64,000 nt of DNA, from the NCBI GenBank assembly GCA_017470245.1, contig JAFUEV010000058.1, positions 1 through 64,000 of the forward strand, read 5' to 3'. Within the stretch, counting starts at the first letter, position 1. Every line of letters begins with the position of its first letter. The notes below the pieces were generated by a model, which searched no databases, had not been told where the DNA came from, and saw only the letters and a program-made list of their open reading frames with translations. Below are positions 46,390 to 55,676 of the stretch, piece by piece. The translations under genes and the position numbers were made by a program. The DNA is from a bacterium. GTDB lineage: Bacteria > Cyanobacteriota > Vampirovibrionia > Gastranaerophilales > Gastranaerophilaceae.

Positions 46390-46462
46390 ATTTCTCGCCT
46401 TTCTTTTACAAAATCGATTATATTGTAAACAGAACGGATTTTAAATGTTTTGTAAAAAAGAC

Positions 46463-46500
46463 ATAAAAAACAGTCAAAATAATTTTCTGACTGCTTTTTA
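46463..46500 (-). terminator. Intrinsic terminator of the gene at 46517
   Basis: On the minus strand AAAAGCAGTCA and TGACTGTTTT form a stem around an 11-base loop and are followed by T residues. It also separates that gene from the his genes downstream. Confidence 0.8.
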
Positions 46501-46516
46501 TAAATTCTATTTCAGC

Positions 46517-47224
46517 TTATTTTCTGTCTGTTAATAAGAATAAACTAACCAAATCATTTATTAACGTAACATTTTTTTGATAGTCTTGAACAGACTGTTC
46601 TAATTGGAGAATATTTGTTTTATATTCTTGGATTTTTAACATACATTCTCTTGTTGAACTGTTTAATTGTTCCTGAACTTCTTGTGCTTCTTTTAAAACA
46701 CTATTCATAGGAAGTCCCATTGCTTCAAATGTTTGTCTGATAATTTGAGCACCTGTTTGTTTTGTTACTCCAACCGGTAATGAAGCGATTAAGTTCTTTA
46801 ATACTGCAACATTTGGCGGAATGTTTATTGATGATGGAGTAATAGCTGCAACCTTTTGTTCTTCTGTTTGTTGTTGAATAACAGGATTTACAAACGTTGT
46901 TGGTTGTGGGTCTTTAATAGTTGTAAACACAGGTTTATCAAGTATATTTTCTTCTTGAACCATAGGTTCTTCTTGTTGTGTAAATGTATTTTCCATAAGA
47001 GGCGCAACTGCTTCTTCCTCTATAATCATATTTTCGTTTGATTCTGTTTCTTCTTTTGTTGATTCAAATTTTAATTCCGGTAAATCTTCTATATTTGTTA
47101 ACGGAATATCATCAGTTATAGCTGTTTCACTTGCAGGAACAGGAGTAATATCAGCTTCTGCCTGTCTTTTTAATGCTTCAACTATCTTTTTACCTACTCC
47201 TTCAGGAAGTTGATTTCTTGTCAT
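46517..47224 (-). CDS. Unknown protein with acidic disordered part and C-terminal coiled coil
   Basis: A 235-residue protein. The first 120 residues are acidic and low in complexity (E, P, T, Q), probably disordered. Residues 128-235 are helical, with a possible coiled coil near 185-215 (QLNSSTRECMLKIQEY to LEQSVQDYQKNV). No signal peptide or known domain. AGAGGT precedes the ATG. It is a single gene between two terminated units. The layout hints at a structural or scaffolding role, but this is not evidence of function. Confidence 0.65.
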   Translation of the reverse strand: MTRNQLPEGVGKKIVEALKRQAEADITPVPASETAITDDIPLTNIEDLPELKFESTKEETESNENMIIEEEAVAPLMENTFTQQEEPMVQEENILDKPVFTTIKDPQPTTFVNPVIQQQTEEQKVAAITPSSINIPPNVAVLKNLIASLPVGVTKQTGAQIIRQTFEAMGLPMNSVLKEAQEVQEQLNSSTRECMLKIQEYKTNILQLEQSVQDYQKNVTLINDLVSLFLLTDRK

Positions 47225-47311
47225 AATTTACCTCTTTACCTTAATAGTTGGATTATATATAAAACATAAAATTAATTCAAATATGTTACTTTATATTATA
47301 TCTTACCGTTT

Positions 47312-47707
47312 TTATTTAAAATTTTCTTTTGATGAAAAATAAGTTATGTCATCTATTCTTATTATATGCCAGCCTTGTTTTGATTCTATAGGGTTTGATA
47401 TATCATTAACATCCATCTTGAATGCTGCTTTTTCCATTTCTATAGGGAGTCTGCCTCTGTCATAAAATCCTAAATACCCTTTATTTTCTTTAGATGGGCA
47501 TTGTGAGTATTCTTCTACCAGCTCTTCAAATTTTGAACTATCTTCATCCAATTTAGTTTTTAATTCTTTTGCCATATCTTCGGTATCTACTAAAATATGA
47601 CTGATTTTTACTTCTCTTTTATCTGCATCCGTATAAAAATGTGAAAATGGGAAATATATACAATATGCTGCTAAAATCCAGCAAAGTATGCATACAATTT
47701 TTTTCAT
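47312..47707 (-). CDS. Parvulin-type peptidyl-prolyl isomerase, membrane-anchored
   Basis: A 131-residue protein with an N-terminal hydrophobic segment (residues 4-24) that either anchors it or is a signal peptide, then a parvulin (PpiC rotamase) domain: VKISHILVDTEDMA near 33, GYLGFYDRGRLPIEMEKAAF and GWHIIRI at the end. It helps fold exported proteins. It has no N-terminal SurA domain, unlike the lipoprotein at 61 kb. It lies downstream of nanK on the same strand with a 42-base gap. Confidence 0.88.
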   Translation of the reverse strand: MKKIVCILCWILAAYCIYFPFSHFYTDADKREVKISHILVDTEDMAKELKTKLDEDSSKFEELVEEYSQCPSKENKGYLGFYDRGRLPIEMEKAAFKMDVNDISNPIESKQGWHIIRIDDITYFSSKENFK

Positions 47708-47749
47708 TTCTAACCTCGTAATCTACAACATTGATTATACAGTAAAAGT

Positions 47750-48673
47750 TTAATTGTGTCTAAACCTTTCACAGGCCAGTAAAGCTGCACCTATCATGCC
47801 TGAATAATTGCCTGATTTTGCAAGTCTTATTTTTACCGGAGATACTACGATTTCTGAATTTATTGTTTTTTCTATTTCGTCTGTATCTATAAATTCTCCC
47901 ATACCTCCAGAAATTACAATCATTCCGGTATCAAATATATTTGTTATATTAATTAGTCCGGTAATTAAATCATTTTTCCATATATTAAATACTTTTTTTG
48001 AATATTCGTCATTTAGTTTTAATCCGTTAACAATATCATAAGTTGTAATATCATTTGGTTTTTTATCTTTATAAATGCTGGATTTAAAAATATTATCGTT
48101 AGCAGCAATTTCTTCTGCGGTTATTTTTAGACCGCTTCCTGAAGCATAACTTTCAAAACAGTTTTTTCTGTGACAGGTACAAATACGATTTCTTCCGTTA
48201 ATTTTCATACTGCCGACTTCTCCGCCTCTGCCGGATTTGCCTCTTAACAGTTTTCCGTCAACAATAAAGCCTCCTCCAACACCTGTTCCTAATGTAATTG
48301 TTATATTATTTGCTTCACCTTGTGCTGCTCCGGTTTTATATTCTGCCCAAGCTGCAGCATTTGCATCATTTTCCACATATACAGGTTTTGTGCTTAACTT
48401 TGAAAAATCAATACTGTTATATCCGTCCGGCATGTTTGGAGTTGAAGATTCAACTTTTGTATTCTCAAGATTTATTGCCCCTGCGGTTGCAAATGCTATA
48501 TAATCTATTTCTTTTTCGTTTTCTGAAATTATTGTTTCAAATATTTTTTTTAATTCTTCTATATTTTTTGGTGTTGAAACTCTTTTTATTTCGTTTAGAA
48601 ATTCACCTTTTTCATTTACAATTGCATAAACAAGTTTTGTCCCGCCTACATCTATTGCCAGAACTTTTGCCAT
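47750..48673 (-). CDS. nanK: ROK-family sugar kinase, probably N-acetylmannosamine kinase
   Basis: A 307-residue ROK kinase. AIDVGGTKL near residue 5 binds phosphate, TLGTGVGGG near 128 and the zinc motif CTCHRKNCFE near 163 mark the family. On sequence it could be glucokinase or ManNAc kinase. Directly upstream, five bases away, is nanE, so ManNAc kinase (NanK) is most likely. The two would turn ManNAc into N-acetylglucosamine-6-phosphate. NanA, NagA and NagB are not here. Confidence 0.82.
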   Translation of the reverse strand: MAKVLAIDVGGTKLVYAIVNEKGEFLNEIKRVSTPKNIEELKKIFETIISENEKEIDYIAFATAGAINLENTKVESSTPNMPDGYNSIDFSKLSTKPVYVENDANAAAWAEYKTGAAQGEANNITITLGTGVGGGFIVDGKLLRGKSGRGGEVGSMKINGRNRICTCHRKNCFESYASGSGLKITAEEIAANDNIFKSSIYKDKKPNDITTYDIVNGLKLNDEYSKKVFNIWKNDLITGLINITNIFDTGMIVISGGMGEFIDTDEIEKTINSEIVVSPVKIRLAKSGNYSGMIGAALLACERFRHN

Positions 48674-48678
48674 TTTAT

Positions 48679-49356
48679 CTACCTCTCACAAAAACGTTTT
48701 GTAATTAATTGGGGGCGTGTTATAGCAGAACCTATAACAACACTATGTGCACCTATTTCAAATGCTTTATCAACTTCATAAGGTTCCCAAATTCGTCCTT
48801 CAAGTATAACAGGACAATCAACACTTTTAACCAGTTTCTCAAGAAGCTCATAATCGGGAGTTTGTTTATCTTGTTTTGAGTTTTGGGTATATCCCGACAG
48901 AGTTGTTGATATTATATCAAACCCAAGTTCTCTTGCATTTATACCTTCTTCTAATGTTGAAATATCTGCCATTGCAAGTTTATTATACTGTTTTATGTAT
49001 TTTATTATTTCTTCTATACTTTCTTTTGGTCTGGGACGCATTGTTGCATCCGTTGCTATTATATCTGCATCTGCTTCTATCAATTCTTTTACTTCTTTTA
49101 GTGTGGGAGTTATATAAACAACTTCTTTCCAATTATCAGGAAGTTTTTCGGGTTTTGTTAATCCTATTATAGGTATATTAAAAAGCCTTTTTGCTATTTT
49201 AACATCCCTTGCTCCTGCAACTCTTAATCCTTCTGCTCCGCCATTAACAACTGATTGCATCATTGCAGTTAATGCAATTTCATTATATAACGGCTCATCG
49301 GGCATTGCCTGAACAGATACTATTACTTTATTTTTTAATTGTGAAATTATATCCAT
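48679..49356 (-). CDS. nanE: N-acetylmannosamine-6-phosphate 2-epimerase
   Basis: A TIM-barrel epimerase of 225 residues that converts ManNAc-6-phosphate to GlcNAc-6-phosphate. Features include VSVQAMPDEPLY near residue 13, IIATDATMRPRP near 95 and VILEGRIWEP near 188, with IGSAITRP at the end, as in the NanE family. Its start overlaps the mazG stop (TAATG). In the family K and E residues in the barrel act in catalysis. The pathway suggests use of host sialic acids or of ManNAc from its own envelope. Confidence 0.93.
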   Translation of the reverse strand: MDIISQLKNKVIVSVQAMPDEPLYNEIALTAMMQSVVNGGAEGLRVAGARDVKIAKRLFNIPIIGLTKPEKLPDNWKEVVYITPTLKEVKELIEADADIIATDATMRPRPKESIEEIIKYIKQYNKLAMADISTLEEGINARELGFDIISTTLSGYTQNSKQDKQTPDYELLEKLVKSVDCPVILEGRIWEPYEVDKAFEIGAHSVVIGSAITRPQLITKRFCER

Positions 49357-50120
49357 TATTTATTTCTTTGTAACTTTTTTGCTTTTTTCCAGAGTTCATC
49401 CCATTCTTCAAGTGTTAAATGTTCTAAATCTTTATGCGCATTATCTTCCATTGCTTTGAATCTTGAAATGAATTTTTTATTTGCTTTTAGAAGAGCTTGT
49501 TCCGCATCTATTTTATTCCATCTTGCGAGATTTACAACTGCAAATAAAATATCACCGAGTTCTTCTTCTTTTTCCTCAAATGTTTTTGCTTCATTAAATT
49601 CTCTTATTTCAGATTGAACACAATCTTGAAGTGATTTTTCATTAGGCCATTCAAAGCCTACTTTTACAGCTTTTTTGCTTATTTTTTGTGCACTCATTAA
49701 AGCTGATTGTGCTCTTGAAATACCATCCATGACAGATGTTCTGTGAGGTTTTTCCTCTTTTTTCAATTTTTCCCAGTTATCAAGAATTTCTTGTGTAGAG
49801 TGTGCTTTTACATCTCCAAAAACATGAGGATGTCTGTGTATTAGTTTGTCAGAAAGAGTTTTTGCTATATCTTCTATATCAAAAGCTTTTTCTTCTTTTG
49901 CTATTTGTGCATGTAAAACAACTTGCAACAGAACATCACCCAGTTCTTCCTGCAAATGTTTCATATCATTATCATCTATTGCATCAACTGCTTCATAGGC
50001 TTCTTCGAGCATATTTCTTCTTAATGTTTCATGGGTTTGTTCCCTATCCCATTGGCATCCGTTCTCACTTCTTAATATGCTTATAATTTCTATTAATTTT
50101 TCTAAATTAGGATAATTCAT
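49356..50120 (-). CDS. mazG: Nucleoside triphosphate pyrophosphohydrolase MazG
   Basis: A 254-residue all-alpha NTP pyrophosphohydrolase with two MazG domains. The first carries CQWDREQTHETLRRNMLEEAYE near residue 25 and the metal-binding ELGDVLLQVV near 60; the second has EEELGDILFAVVNLARW near 195. It removes faulty NTPs and lowers ppGpp in some bacteria. It lies between hisG and nanE with overlapping or adjoining ends, in a run of unrelated housekeeping genes. Confidence 0.94.
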   Translation of the reverse strand: MNYPNLEKLIEIISILRSENGCQWDREQTHETLRRNMLEEAYEAVDAIDDNDMKHLQEELGDVLLQVVLHAQIAKEEKAFDIEDIAKTLSDKLIHRHPHVFGDVKAHSTQEILDNWEKLKKEEKPHRTSVMDGISRAQSALMSAQKISKKAVKVGFEWPNEKSLQDCVQSEIREFNEAKTFEEKEEELGDILFAVVNLARWNKIDAEQALLKANKKFISRFKAMEDNAHKDLEHLTLEEWDELWKKAKKLQRNK

Positions 50121-50121
50121 G

Positions 50122-50988
50122 TTATTTTACCATTTGATCAACCGTCATTATTAAAATGCCTTGTCCGCCAAGTTTCTTTAATCTGTCAATGCTGTCAAAT
50201 ACTTTATCCGCATCAACAACTACGTGCATAACAACGTGTTCGTCATCACCAGCCAATGACATTATTGTTGGTGAAGATAATCCGGGCAGGAAACTTCTTA
50301 TTTCTTCCAGTGATGATTTTGGAACATGTGCCATTAAATATTTCTTTTCTCTTGCATCAATAACAGATTTTAATGCTCTTAATACAACCTGTGTTTTTTC
50401 CTTTTTTTCTTCATTCAAATTTTTATTTGAAATAACTATTGCAGAAGATTTTAAAATCTTATCTATAATTCTTAATTTATTTGATTTTAAAGTTGAGCCT
50501 GAAGATGTTATATCAACTACAACATCTGATAAACCCAGTCTTGGGGTTATTTCTGTTGCACCTGAAACTTCTATTATTTTAGGATTTTTACCTAATTTTT
50601 CAAAATATTCACGGGCAATATTGGGAAATGATGTTGCGATTTTATGATTTTGCGGCAAATCTGAAGATGTTTTATATGTATCTTCTTCTTTTACCGCTAC
50701 AACCATTTCACAATATCCAAAATCCAAATCCATTATTTTATCTACATTAGACTTTAATTCTGTTAGAATATCAAATCCTGTAAAACCAATATCAGCGATA
50801 CCATTTTCTACGAACATAGGAATATCTTGAGTTCTGACAAATATTATTGAATATTTTCCGTCTTTTGTTGTTACCTGCAAGGTTCTTTCATCTTTTGAAG
50901 GAAAAACCAAACCTGCACAATTTAGTAAATCATATATTTTTTCCGATAATCTTCCTTTATTTGGAATTGCAATTTTTAATATATCCAT
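50122..50988 (-). CDS. hisG: ATP phosphoribosyltransferase, long form
   Basis: First enzyme of histidine synthesis, 288 residues. The opening IAIPNKGRLSEK and DVVVDITSSGSTLKSNKLR (PRPP loop) near residue 155 identify HisG. The extra C-terminal 75 residues form the PII-like regulatory domain (SSPTIMSLAGDDEHVVMHVV) that makes it the long, histidine-inhibited form not needing HisZ. AGAGGA lies upstream of ATG. It follows the LCP gene by 23 bases and precedes mazG. Confidence 0.95.
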   Translation of the reverse strand: MDILKIAIPNKGRLSEKIYDLLNCAGLVFPSKDERTLQVTTKDGKYSIIFVRTQDIPMFVENGIADIGFTGFDILTELKSNVDKIMDLDFGYCEMVVAVKEEDTYKTSSDLPQNHKIATSFPNIAREYFEKLGKNPKIIEVSGATEITPRLGLSDVVVDITSSGSTLKSNKLRIIDKILKSSAIVISNKNLNEEKKEKTQVVLRALKSVIDAREKKYLMAHVPKSSLEEIRSFLPGLSSPTIMSLAGDDEHVVMHVVVDADKVFDSIDRLKKLGGQGILIMTVDQMVK

Positions 50989-51011
50989 TATTCTTAATCC
51001 TCTTATTAAAA

Positions 51012-52349
51012 TTATTCTTCATCATCTTTTAATGTAATAACAACGTCACTGGTATTGCAATGATGTCGTACCGGACTATGGCTGTAATGGAATTTAGAAA
51101 TTTCCGGAATTTTCTTTTGCATTGATTTTATCATTTCATTTGTAACAGAAGTGTTGTAACCTAAAATTTGAGATTCTGTAATTTGAGTTGAACGTCCTGT
51201 GCAATTTACTTCATAACCCAGTGTTTTTAACTGTTCTCTTATGTTCATAGCATCAAATTCTTTTGAACGGTTATACATTATACCTACAGAAATGTCATTA
51301 TCCGCAAGTTGTACTTTTTGTCTGTATATTAATCTGTTTATTATTTGTTGTGTTTTTTCAGGATCTAAAATCCAATAACTGATTATGCCTTTTTTATTTG
51401 GAGCACCCGGAAGCATAACAAATTCAACTTTGTTTAAATCAATATCTCTGGCTGCTGCAGCGTATTGGGACATTTGATATAAATTTAAGTCAGTTCTGGT
51501 ATATAAACTTGCGATTTTTAGTGCTTCAGGTATTTTTCTGAGAGCTTCAGGTGATTTTACCTGTTCTATCAGTGCTTTTATAAATTTTTGTTGACGATGA
51601 ACTCTGCCAATATCGCCCATAACATCTTTTCTGAATCTTAAATATTCTTCTGCCTGAGCACCTGAAAGTACATAATCGCCTTTATCAAAGTTTATATGAA
51701 GTTTTGCGGAATAGTCATCATAGCGCATTCTTTGGTCAATATGTATGGGAACACCGCCTATTGCATCAATGATTTTTCTTACACCTTCTGCGTTTACAAT
51801 TACATAGTTATGAATTTTTATACCAAGAGTTTCTTCTAGTGTCTTTTTTGTTAGTTCAATACCTCCAAGAGCGTATGCAGCATTGATTTTTTGAACACCA
51901 TGACCTTCTGCTATGTATACTTTACTATCTCTCGGAACAGATATTGCATTGATACTTTTTCCGTGCATATCTACATTAATTATAATCATTGTATCTGAAC
52001 GAACACCTGAAAAAGGCATTGTATCAGGGCCGTTAGAATCAACACCAAGCAATAGAATATTTTGGTATCTGCTTAGCATTTTGAAATTAAAACGAGTCGG
52101 AGTTAAATCGGGTTTTGAAGAACTTACCTGTACATTTGCTAATTTCTTATCCGTCATACTCTCTATGATTGCGGATATTTCATTATAGTTCGTTATTATA
52201 TACATTGACAGTGCTGTTATCGCAACAGCAAAAAACATTATAAATATTACTCTCAGCGTAAGAATAAATTTATTTTCTTCTTCTTTATTGTTTTCTTTAT
52301 ATTTTAAAAAAGTACTATATTGTTCGTCTTTATCTTTAAGTTCAGCCAT
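51012..52349 (-). CDS. LytR-CpsA-Psr (LCP) family protein
   Basis: A 445-residue membrane-anchored enzyme that attaches glycopolymers to the cell wall in Gram-positive bacteria; roles in Gram-negative relatives vary. One transmembrane segment at about 30-50 (FIMFFAVAITALSMYIIT), then the LCP catalytic domain with GVDSNGPDTMPFSGVRSDTM near residue 95 and VPRDSKVYI near 140, in which D and R bind pyrophosphate and metal. A C-terminal LytR_C-like region (ISVGIMYNRSKEFDAMN to YSHSPVRHH) follows. It is the first gene of the run to hisG, mazG, nanE, nanK and the parvulin. Confidence 0.92.
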   Translation of the reverse strand: MAELKDKDEQYSTFLKYKENNKEEENKFILTLRVIFIMFFAVAITALSMYIITNYNEISAIIESMTDKKLANVQVSSSKPDLTPTRFNFKMLSRYQNILLLGVDSNGPDTMPFSGVRSDTMIIINVDMHGKSINAISVPRDSKVYIAEGHGVQKINAAYALGGIELTKKTLEETLGIKIHNYVIVNAEGVRKIIDAIGGVPIHIDQRMRYDDYSAKLHINFDKGDYVLSGAQAEEYLRFRKDVMGDIGRVHRQQKFIKALIEQVKSPEALRKIPEALKIASLYTRTDLNLYQMSQYAAAARDIDLNKVEFVMLPGAPNKKGIISYWILDPEKTQQIINRLIYRQKVQLADNDISVGIMYNRSKEFDAMNIREQLKTLGYEVNCTGRSTQITESQILGYNTSVTNEMIKSMQKKIPEISKFHYSHSPVRHHCNTSDVVITLKDDEE

Positions 52350-52471
52350 AATAATTATCCTAACAGTGCTTGTTATATTTTACTCCAAAAATTTTAAAAT
52401 TAGTATATACAAACGGAGGATAAATATATAATCTTGTTGAATATAACAGTTGTTTATGATTTCATAAAAAT

Positions 52472-53698
52472 ATGAATAAGAATTTGATAGTAAATAATGC
52501 CGAACAAAAAGTTAAACAATACTTTGAATTGGTTGATGAAATAAAAGAATATAATCAGGAAAAAGTATTAAAGGCATTTTATAACCATAAAATAGGGCTG
52601 GAACATTTTGCAACCGTATCCGGATACGGGCATGATGATATGGGAAGAGAAGCCCTTGATAAGGTTTTTGCTGATGTTTTTAAAGCGGAAAAAGCAGTCG
52701 TAAGAAATCATTTTGTTTCAGGAACACACACTCTTGCTTGTTGTTTATTCGGAAATTTGAGATACGGAGAAAAATTAGTATCTGTTGCAGGTTCACCTTA
52801 TGACACAATGGAAGAAGTTATCGGTAAACGTGGAGATAAAAGAGCTTCTTTAATAGGACACGGTATAAGTTATGATGAAGTTCCTCTTATAAATGATATG
52901 GATGTTGATTTAGAAGGTATAAAAAATAAAATTGATAAAACCGTAAATATGGTTTTAATCCAACGTTCAAGAGGGTATTCATTAAGGAAATCTTTAAATA
53001 TAGATACAATTAGAAAAATTATTGAAATAGTAAAATCTAAAAATCCTAATTGTATTTGTTTTGTAGATAATTGCTACGGAGAGTTTGTAGAAAAACTCGA
53101 ACCGTTAGAAGTAGGTGCTGATTTAATTGCCGGTTCTTTAATAAAAAATCCGGGCGGAGGCATTGTTGAAGCAGGCGGATATGTTGCCGGAAAAGAAGAA
53201 TATGTTGACCAGGCAGCATACAGATTGACTGCTCCCGGTATCGGTGCTGAAGGCGGAGCAATGTTGAATCAATTGCGATTGATATTTCAAGGGCTTTTTA
53301 TGGCCCCATCAATTGTATCTGAAGCGGTAAAAGGTGCTATACTTGCTTCTCAGGTTTTTGAAGATATGGGCTTTATTTCCACTCCTAAACCTAATGAAGT
53401 TAGAACAGACTTAATCCAGACAATAAAATTTGGTGCTCCCGAACCTTTACTTGAATTTTGTAAAACATTACAAATGTATTCACCTGTAGAATCATATCTT
53501 ACACCTGTTCCAGATGAAGTTCCGGGATATGATGATAAACTAATTATGGCAGGTGGTTCATTTATAGAAGGTTCAACAATAGAATTATCCGCAGACGGGC
53601 CTGTCAGACCTCCGTATGCTGTATATATGCAAGGCGGTTTAAACTATGCTCATGTTAAAATTGCGCTAAAAGGTATAGTTGATAAACTTTTAAAATAA
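52472..53698 (+). CDS. PLP-dependent methionine gamma-lyase family protein (YnbB-like)
   Basis: A 408-residue fold-type I PLP enzyme, also called the aluminium resistance protein family. K225 in GSLIKNPGG should bind PLP, D199 in CFVDNCYGEF its ring nitrogen. Opening GYGHDDMGREALD near residue 51 and SGTHTLAC near 83 match the family. True activity is not well known; a role in amino acid or cysteine/methionine breakdown is inferred. The start has no Shine-Dalgarno sequence. It is convergent with dnaB, with one base between stops. Confidence 0.9.
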   Translation: MNKNLIVNNAEQKVKQYFELVDEIKEYNQEKVLKAFYNHKIGLEHFATVSGYGHDDMGREALDKVFADVFKAEKAVVRNHFVSGTHTLACCLFGNLRYGEKLVSVAGSPYDTMEEVIGKRGDKRASLIGHGISYDEVPLINDMDVDLEGIKNKIDKTVNMVLIQRSRGYSLRKSLNIDTIRKIIEIVKSKNPNCICFVDNCYGEFVEKLEPLEVGADLIAGSLIKNPGGGIVEAGGYVAGKEEYVDQAAYRLTAPGIGAEGGAMLNQLRLIFQGLFMAPSIVSEAVKGAILASQVFEDMGFISTPKPNEVRTDLIQTIKFGAPEPLLEFCKTLQMYSPVESYLTPVPDEVPGYDDKLIMAGGSFIEGSTIELSADGPVRPPYAVYMQGGLNYAHVKIALKGIVDKLLK

Positions 53699-53699
53699 A

Positions 53700-55064
53700 C
53701 TAAAATTCTGTTGTTGTTGCTTTGTTTTTAAACTTTGTTATTGCAGATTGGAATAACAACTCGATGGTTCCGGTTGGGCCGTTTCTGTGTTTTGCTATAA
53801 TTACTTCCGCTTTACCTTTGTTTTCAACATTATCTTTATTATAATATTCATCTCTGTAGATAAACATTACAATATCGGCATCCTGTTCGATAGCACCGGA
53901 ATCTCTTAAATCTGATAACATAGGACGTTTATCCGGACGTTGTTCAACCTGTCTTGATAACTGCGATAATGCTATAATTGGTACATCAAGTTCTCTTGCT
54001 AAACCTTTTAATGAACGAGAGATCATAGATATTTGCTGGTTTCTGTCATTTGGATTACCTCCGCCTTCCATAAGCTGCAAATAGTCGATAACTATTAATC
54101 CGAGTTCTTTTTCTTCCATCATGAGTCGTCTGCATTTTGCTTTTATATCTATAGAAGTAACTCCGGGGGTATCATCTATATATATTTTTGCATCAGATAA
54201 TCTTGTCATAGCATCAATTAACTTTTCCCAGTCTTTTGGCTGCATATTTCCTGATGTTATACGTTGTGTATCAACTTCCGCTTCTGCACATAACATACGT
54301 TTTACTAATTGTTGCTTAGGCATTTCCAAAGAAAATATTGCGACTCCCTTTTTACCTTTCATTGCAACATTTTGTGCAAGGTTTAATGCAAATGCGGTTT
54401 TCCCCATAGAAGGACGTGCTGCAAGAATGATTAAATCGGATTTTTGTAACCCGGATGTTAATCTGTCTAAATCATAAAAGCCTGTTGTTACACCTACTAA
54501 ATCATCTTTATTGTTAAATCTGTCTTCTATTTGTTCATAGCTTGCAACAACTAAATCTTGTATAGGAACAAGCTCTGAGGTTTCTTTTTGGGCTGCAATA
54601 TTAAAAATAAGTTTTTGAGCATTATCAAGTACTGCATCTGTTTCTTCATTCTCGTAAGACATAGAAACAATCTCGGAACCTGCATTTATTAATGCACGTT
54701 TTATTTCTTTTTCTTGAATAATTTTTGCATAAAATTCTATATTTGCTGTTGTGACAACATTAATTGCGAGGTCATTAATATATGCTCTTCCGCCTGCATT
54801 TTCAAGTTCTTCTTTATTTCTCAGATGTTCGGATACCGTAACAATATCAATAGGTTCATTCTTTCTGTATAATTCAAGAACTGCTTCATATATTATTCTG
54901 TGGGAAGGTTTATAAAAGCTTTCAGGACGCAAAAATTCAACAATCCTTCCTATTGATAAAGGATTTACCAATACCGCACCAAGTACAGCTTCTTCAGCTT
55001 CAATACTTTGAGGTAAAAGTTTAAGCATGCCTTCATCAGGCTTCTTCATTACTTTGCCTGCCAT
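53700..55064 (-). CDS. dnaB: Replicative DNA helicase DnaB
   Basis: A 454-residue hexameric helicase. An N-terminal domain (about 15-120: PQSIEAEEAVLGAVL) joins DnaG and the loader, and the RecA-like domain contains Walker A ARPSMGKTA near residue 215, DLRDSGAIEQDAD near 385 and the arginine finger region. There is no intein. CGGAG lies eight bases before the ATG. It is the third gene of coaD, coiled-coil protein, dnaB. The origin candidate is 30 kb away. Confidence 0.96.
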   Translation of the reverse strand: MAGKVMKKPDEGMLKLLPQSIEAEEAVLGAVLVNPLSIGRIVEFLRPESFYKPSHRIIYEAVLELYRKNEPIDIVTVSEHLRNKEELENAGGRAYINDLAINVVTTANIEFYAKIIQEKEIKRALINAGSEIVSMSYENEETDAVLDNAQKLIFNIAAQKETSELVPIQDLVVASYEQIEDRFNNKDDLVGVTTGFYDLDRLTSGLQKSDLIILAARPSMGKTAFALNLAQNVAMKGKKGVAIFSLEMPKQQLVKRMLCAEAEVDTQRITSGNMQPKDWEKLIDAMTRLSDAKIYIDDTPGVTSIDIKAKCRRLMMEEKELGLIVIDYLQLMEGGGNPNDRNQQISMISRSLKGLARELDVPIIALSQLSRQVEQRPDKRPMLSDLRDSGAIEQDADIVMFIYRDEYYNKDNVENKGKAEVIIAKHRNGPTGTIELLFQSAITKFKNKATTTEF

Positions 55065-55087
55065 TAATTATCTCCGACCGATTCCGA

Positions 55088-55672
55088 TTATTTTTGTTGT
55101 TCAACCATTGGTTTGTTGCTGTAATTACGATGAGCTTCTTTTGCAATGTCCTGTTGCTTTTGTTGTGCTACGTATTCAAGACATTGTCTTACTTGTCTGT
55201 GTGCATTATCAATGTCACGTTCAACTTCATTTAAGAGTCTTTCTGCGTATGCTTTAGCACCGTCTTTAATTTCCATTGCTTCTTTGTATGTATTTCTACG
55301 GAGAGTATCAGCTTCTTCTGCTGCTTTACTTTTCATTTCATCGCAGCTTTCTTTTACTTGTTCCTGAATTTTTGCAGCTTTTTCTCTAACTGCTCTTATT
55401 AATTCGGATTCGCTTAAAATATTTGCAGCAGTGTTTTGAGCTTCACTTATTATTCTGTCAGCTCTGCTTTGAGCTTCCATATATATATCATCACGTCTTT
55501 TTAAAATCATTTCGGCAGTTTTTATTTCTTCCGGTAAAATTGCTCTTATTTTGCTTAAAATATCCTGTAAATCATCGGTATTCATAAATAAACAATAACC
55601 ACCTACATGAAATTTGTTATCCAATAATTCATCAGCTTCATCTATTAAGTTGTTTACTCTCAACTCTGTCAT
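55088..55672 (-). CDS. Coiled-coil protein of unknown function between coaD and dnaB
   Basis: A 194-residue protein rich in A, E, R and K. Residues 50-165 form a long predicted coiled coil (RRDDIYMEAQSRADRI to LLNEVERDIDNAHRQV), like ATP synthase subunit b or DivIVA in outline, but it has no transmembrane segment and no clear DivIVA signature. A similar coaD-associated coiled coil is often seen in Firmicutes, which is a recollection and not a search result. It might organise cell-pole or division parts. AAGG is a weak ribosome site. Confidence 0.7.
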   Translation of the reverse strand: MTELRVNNLIDEADELLDNKFHVGGYCLFMNTDDLQDILSKIRAILPEEIKTAEMILKRRDDIYMEAQSRADRIISEAQNTAANILSESELIRAVREKAAKIQEQVKESCDEMKSKAAEEADTLRRNTYKEAMEIKDGAKAYAERLLNEVERDIDNAHRQVRQCLEYVAQQKQQDIAKEAHRNYSNKPMVEQQK

Positions 55673-55676
55673 AGTC

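Noticed and set aside
52413..52482. Leader peptide from TTG 52436 behind GGAGGA, ahead of the YnbB-like gene
   Set aside because: The distance from the ribosome site to the first possible start is too long (about 17 bases), so translation is unlikely.
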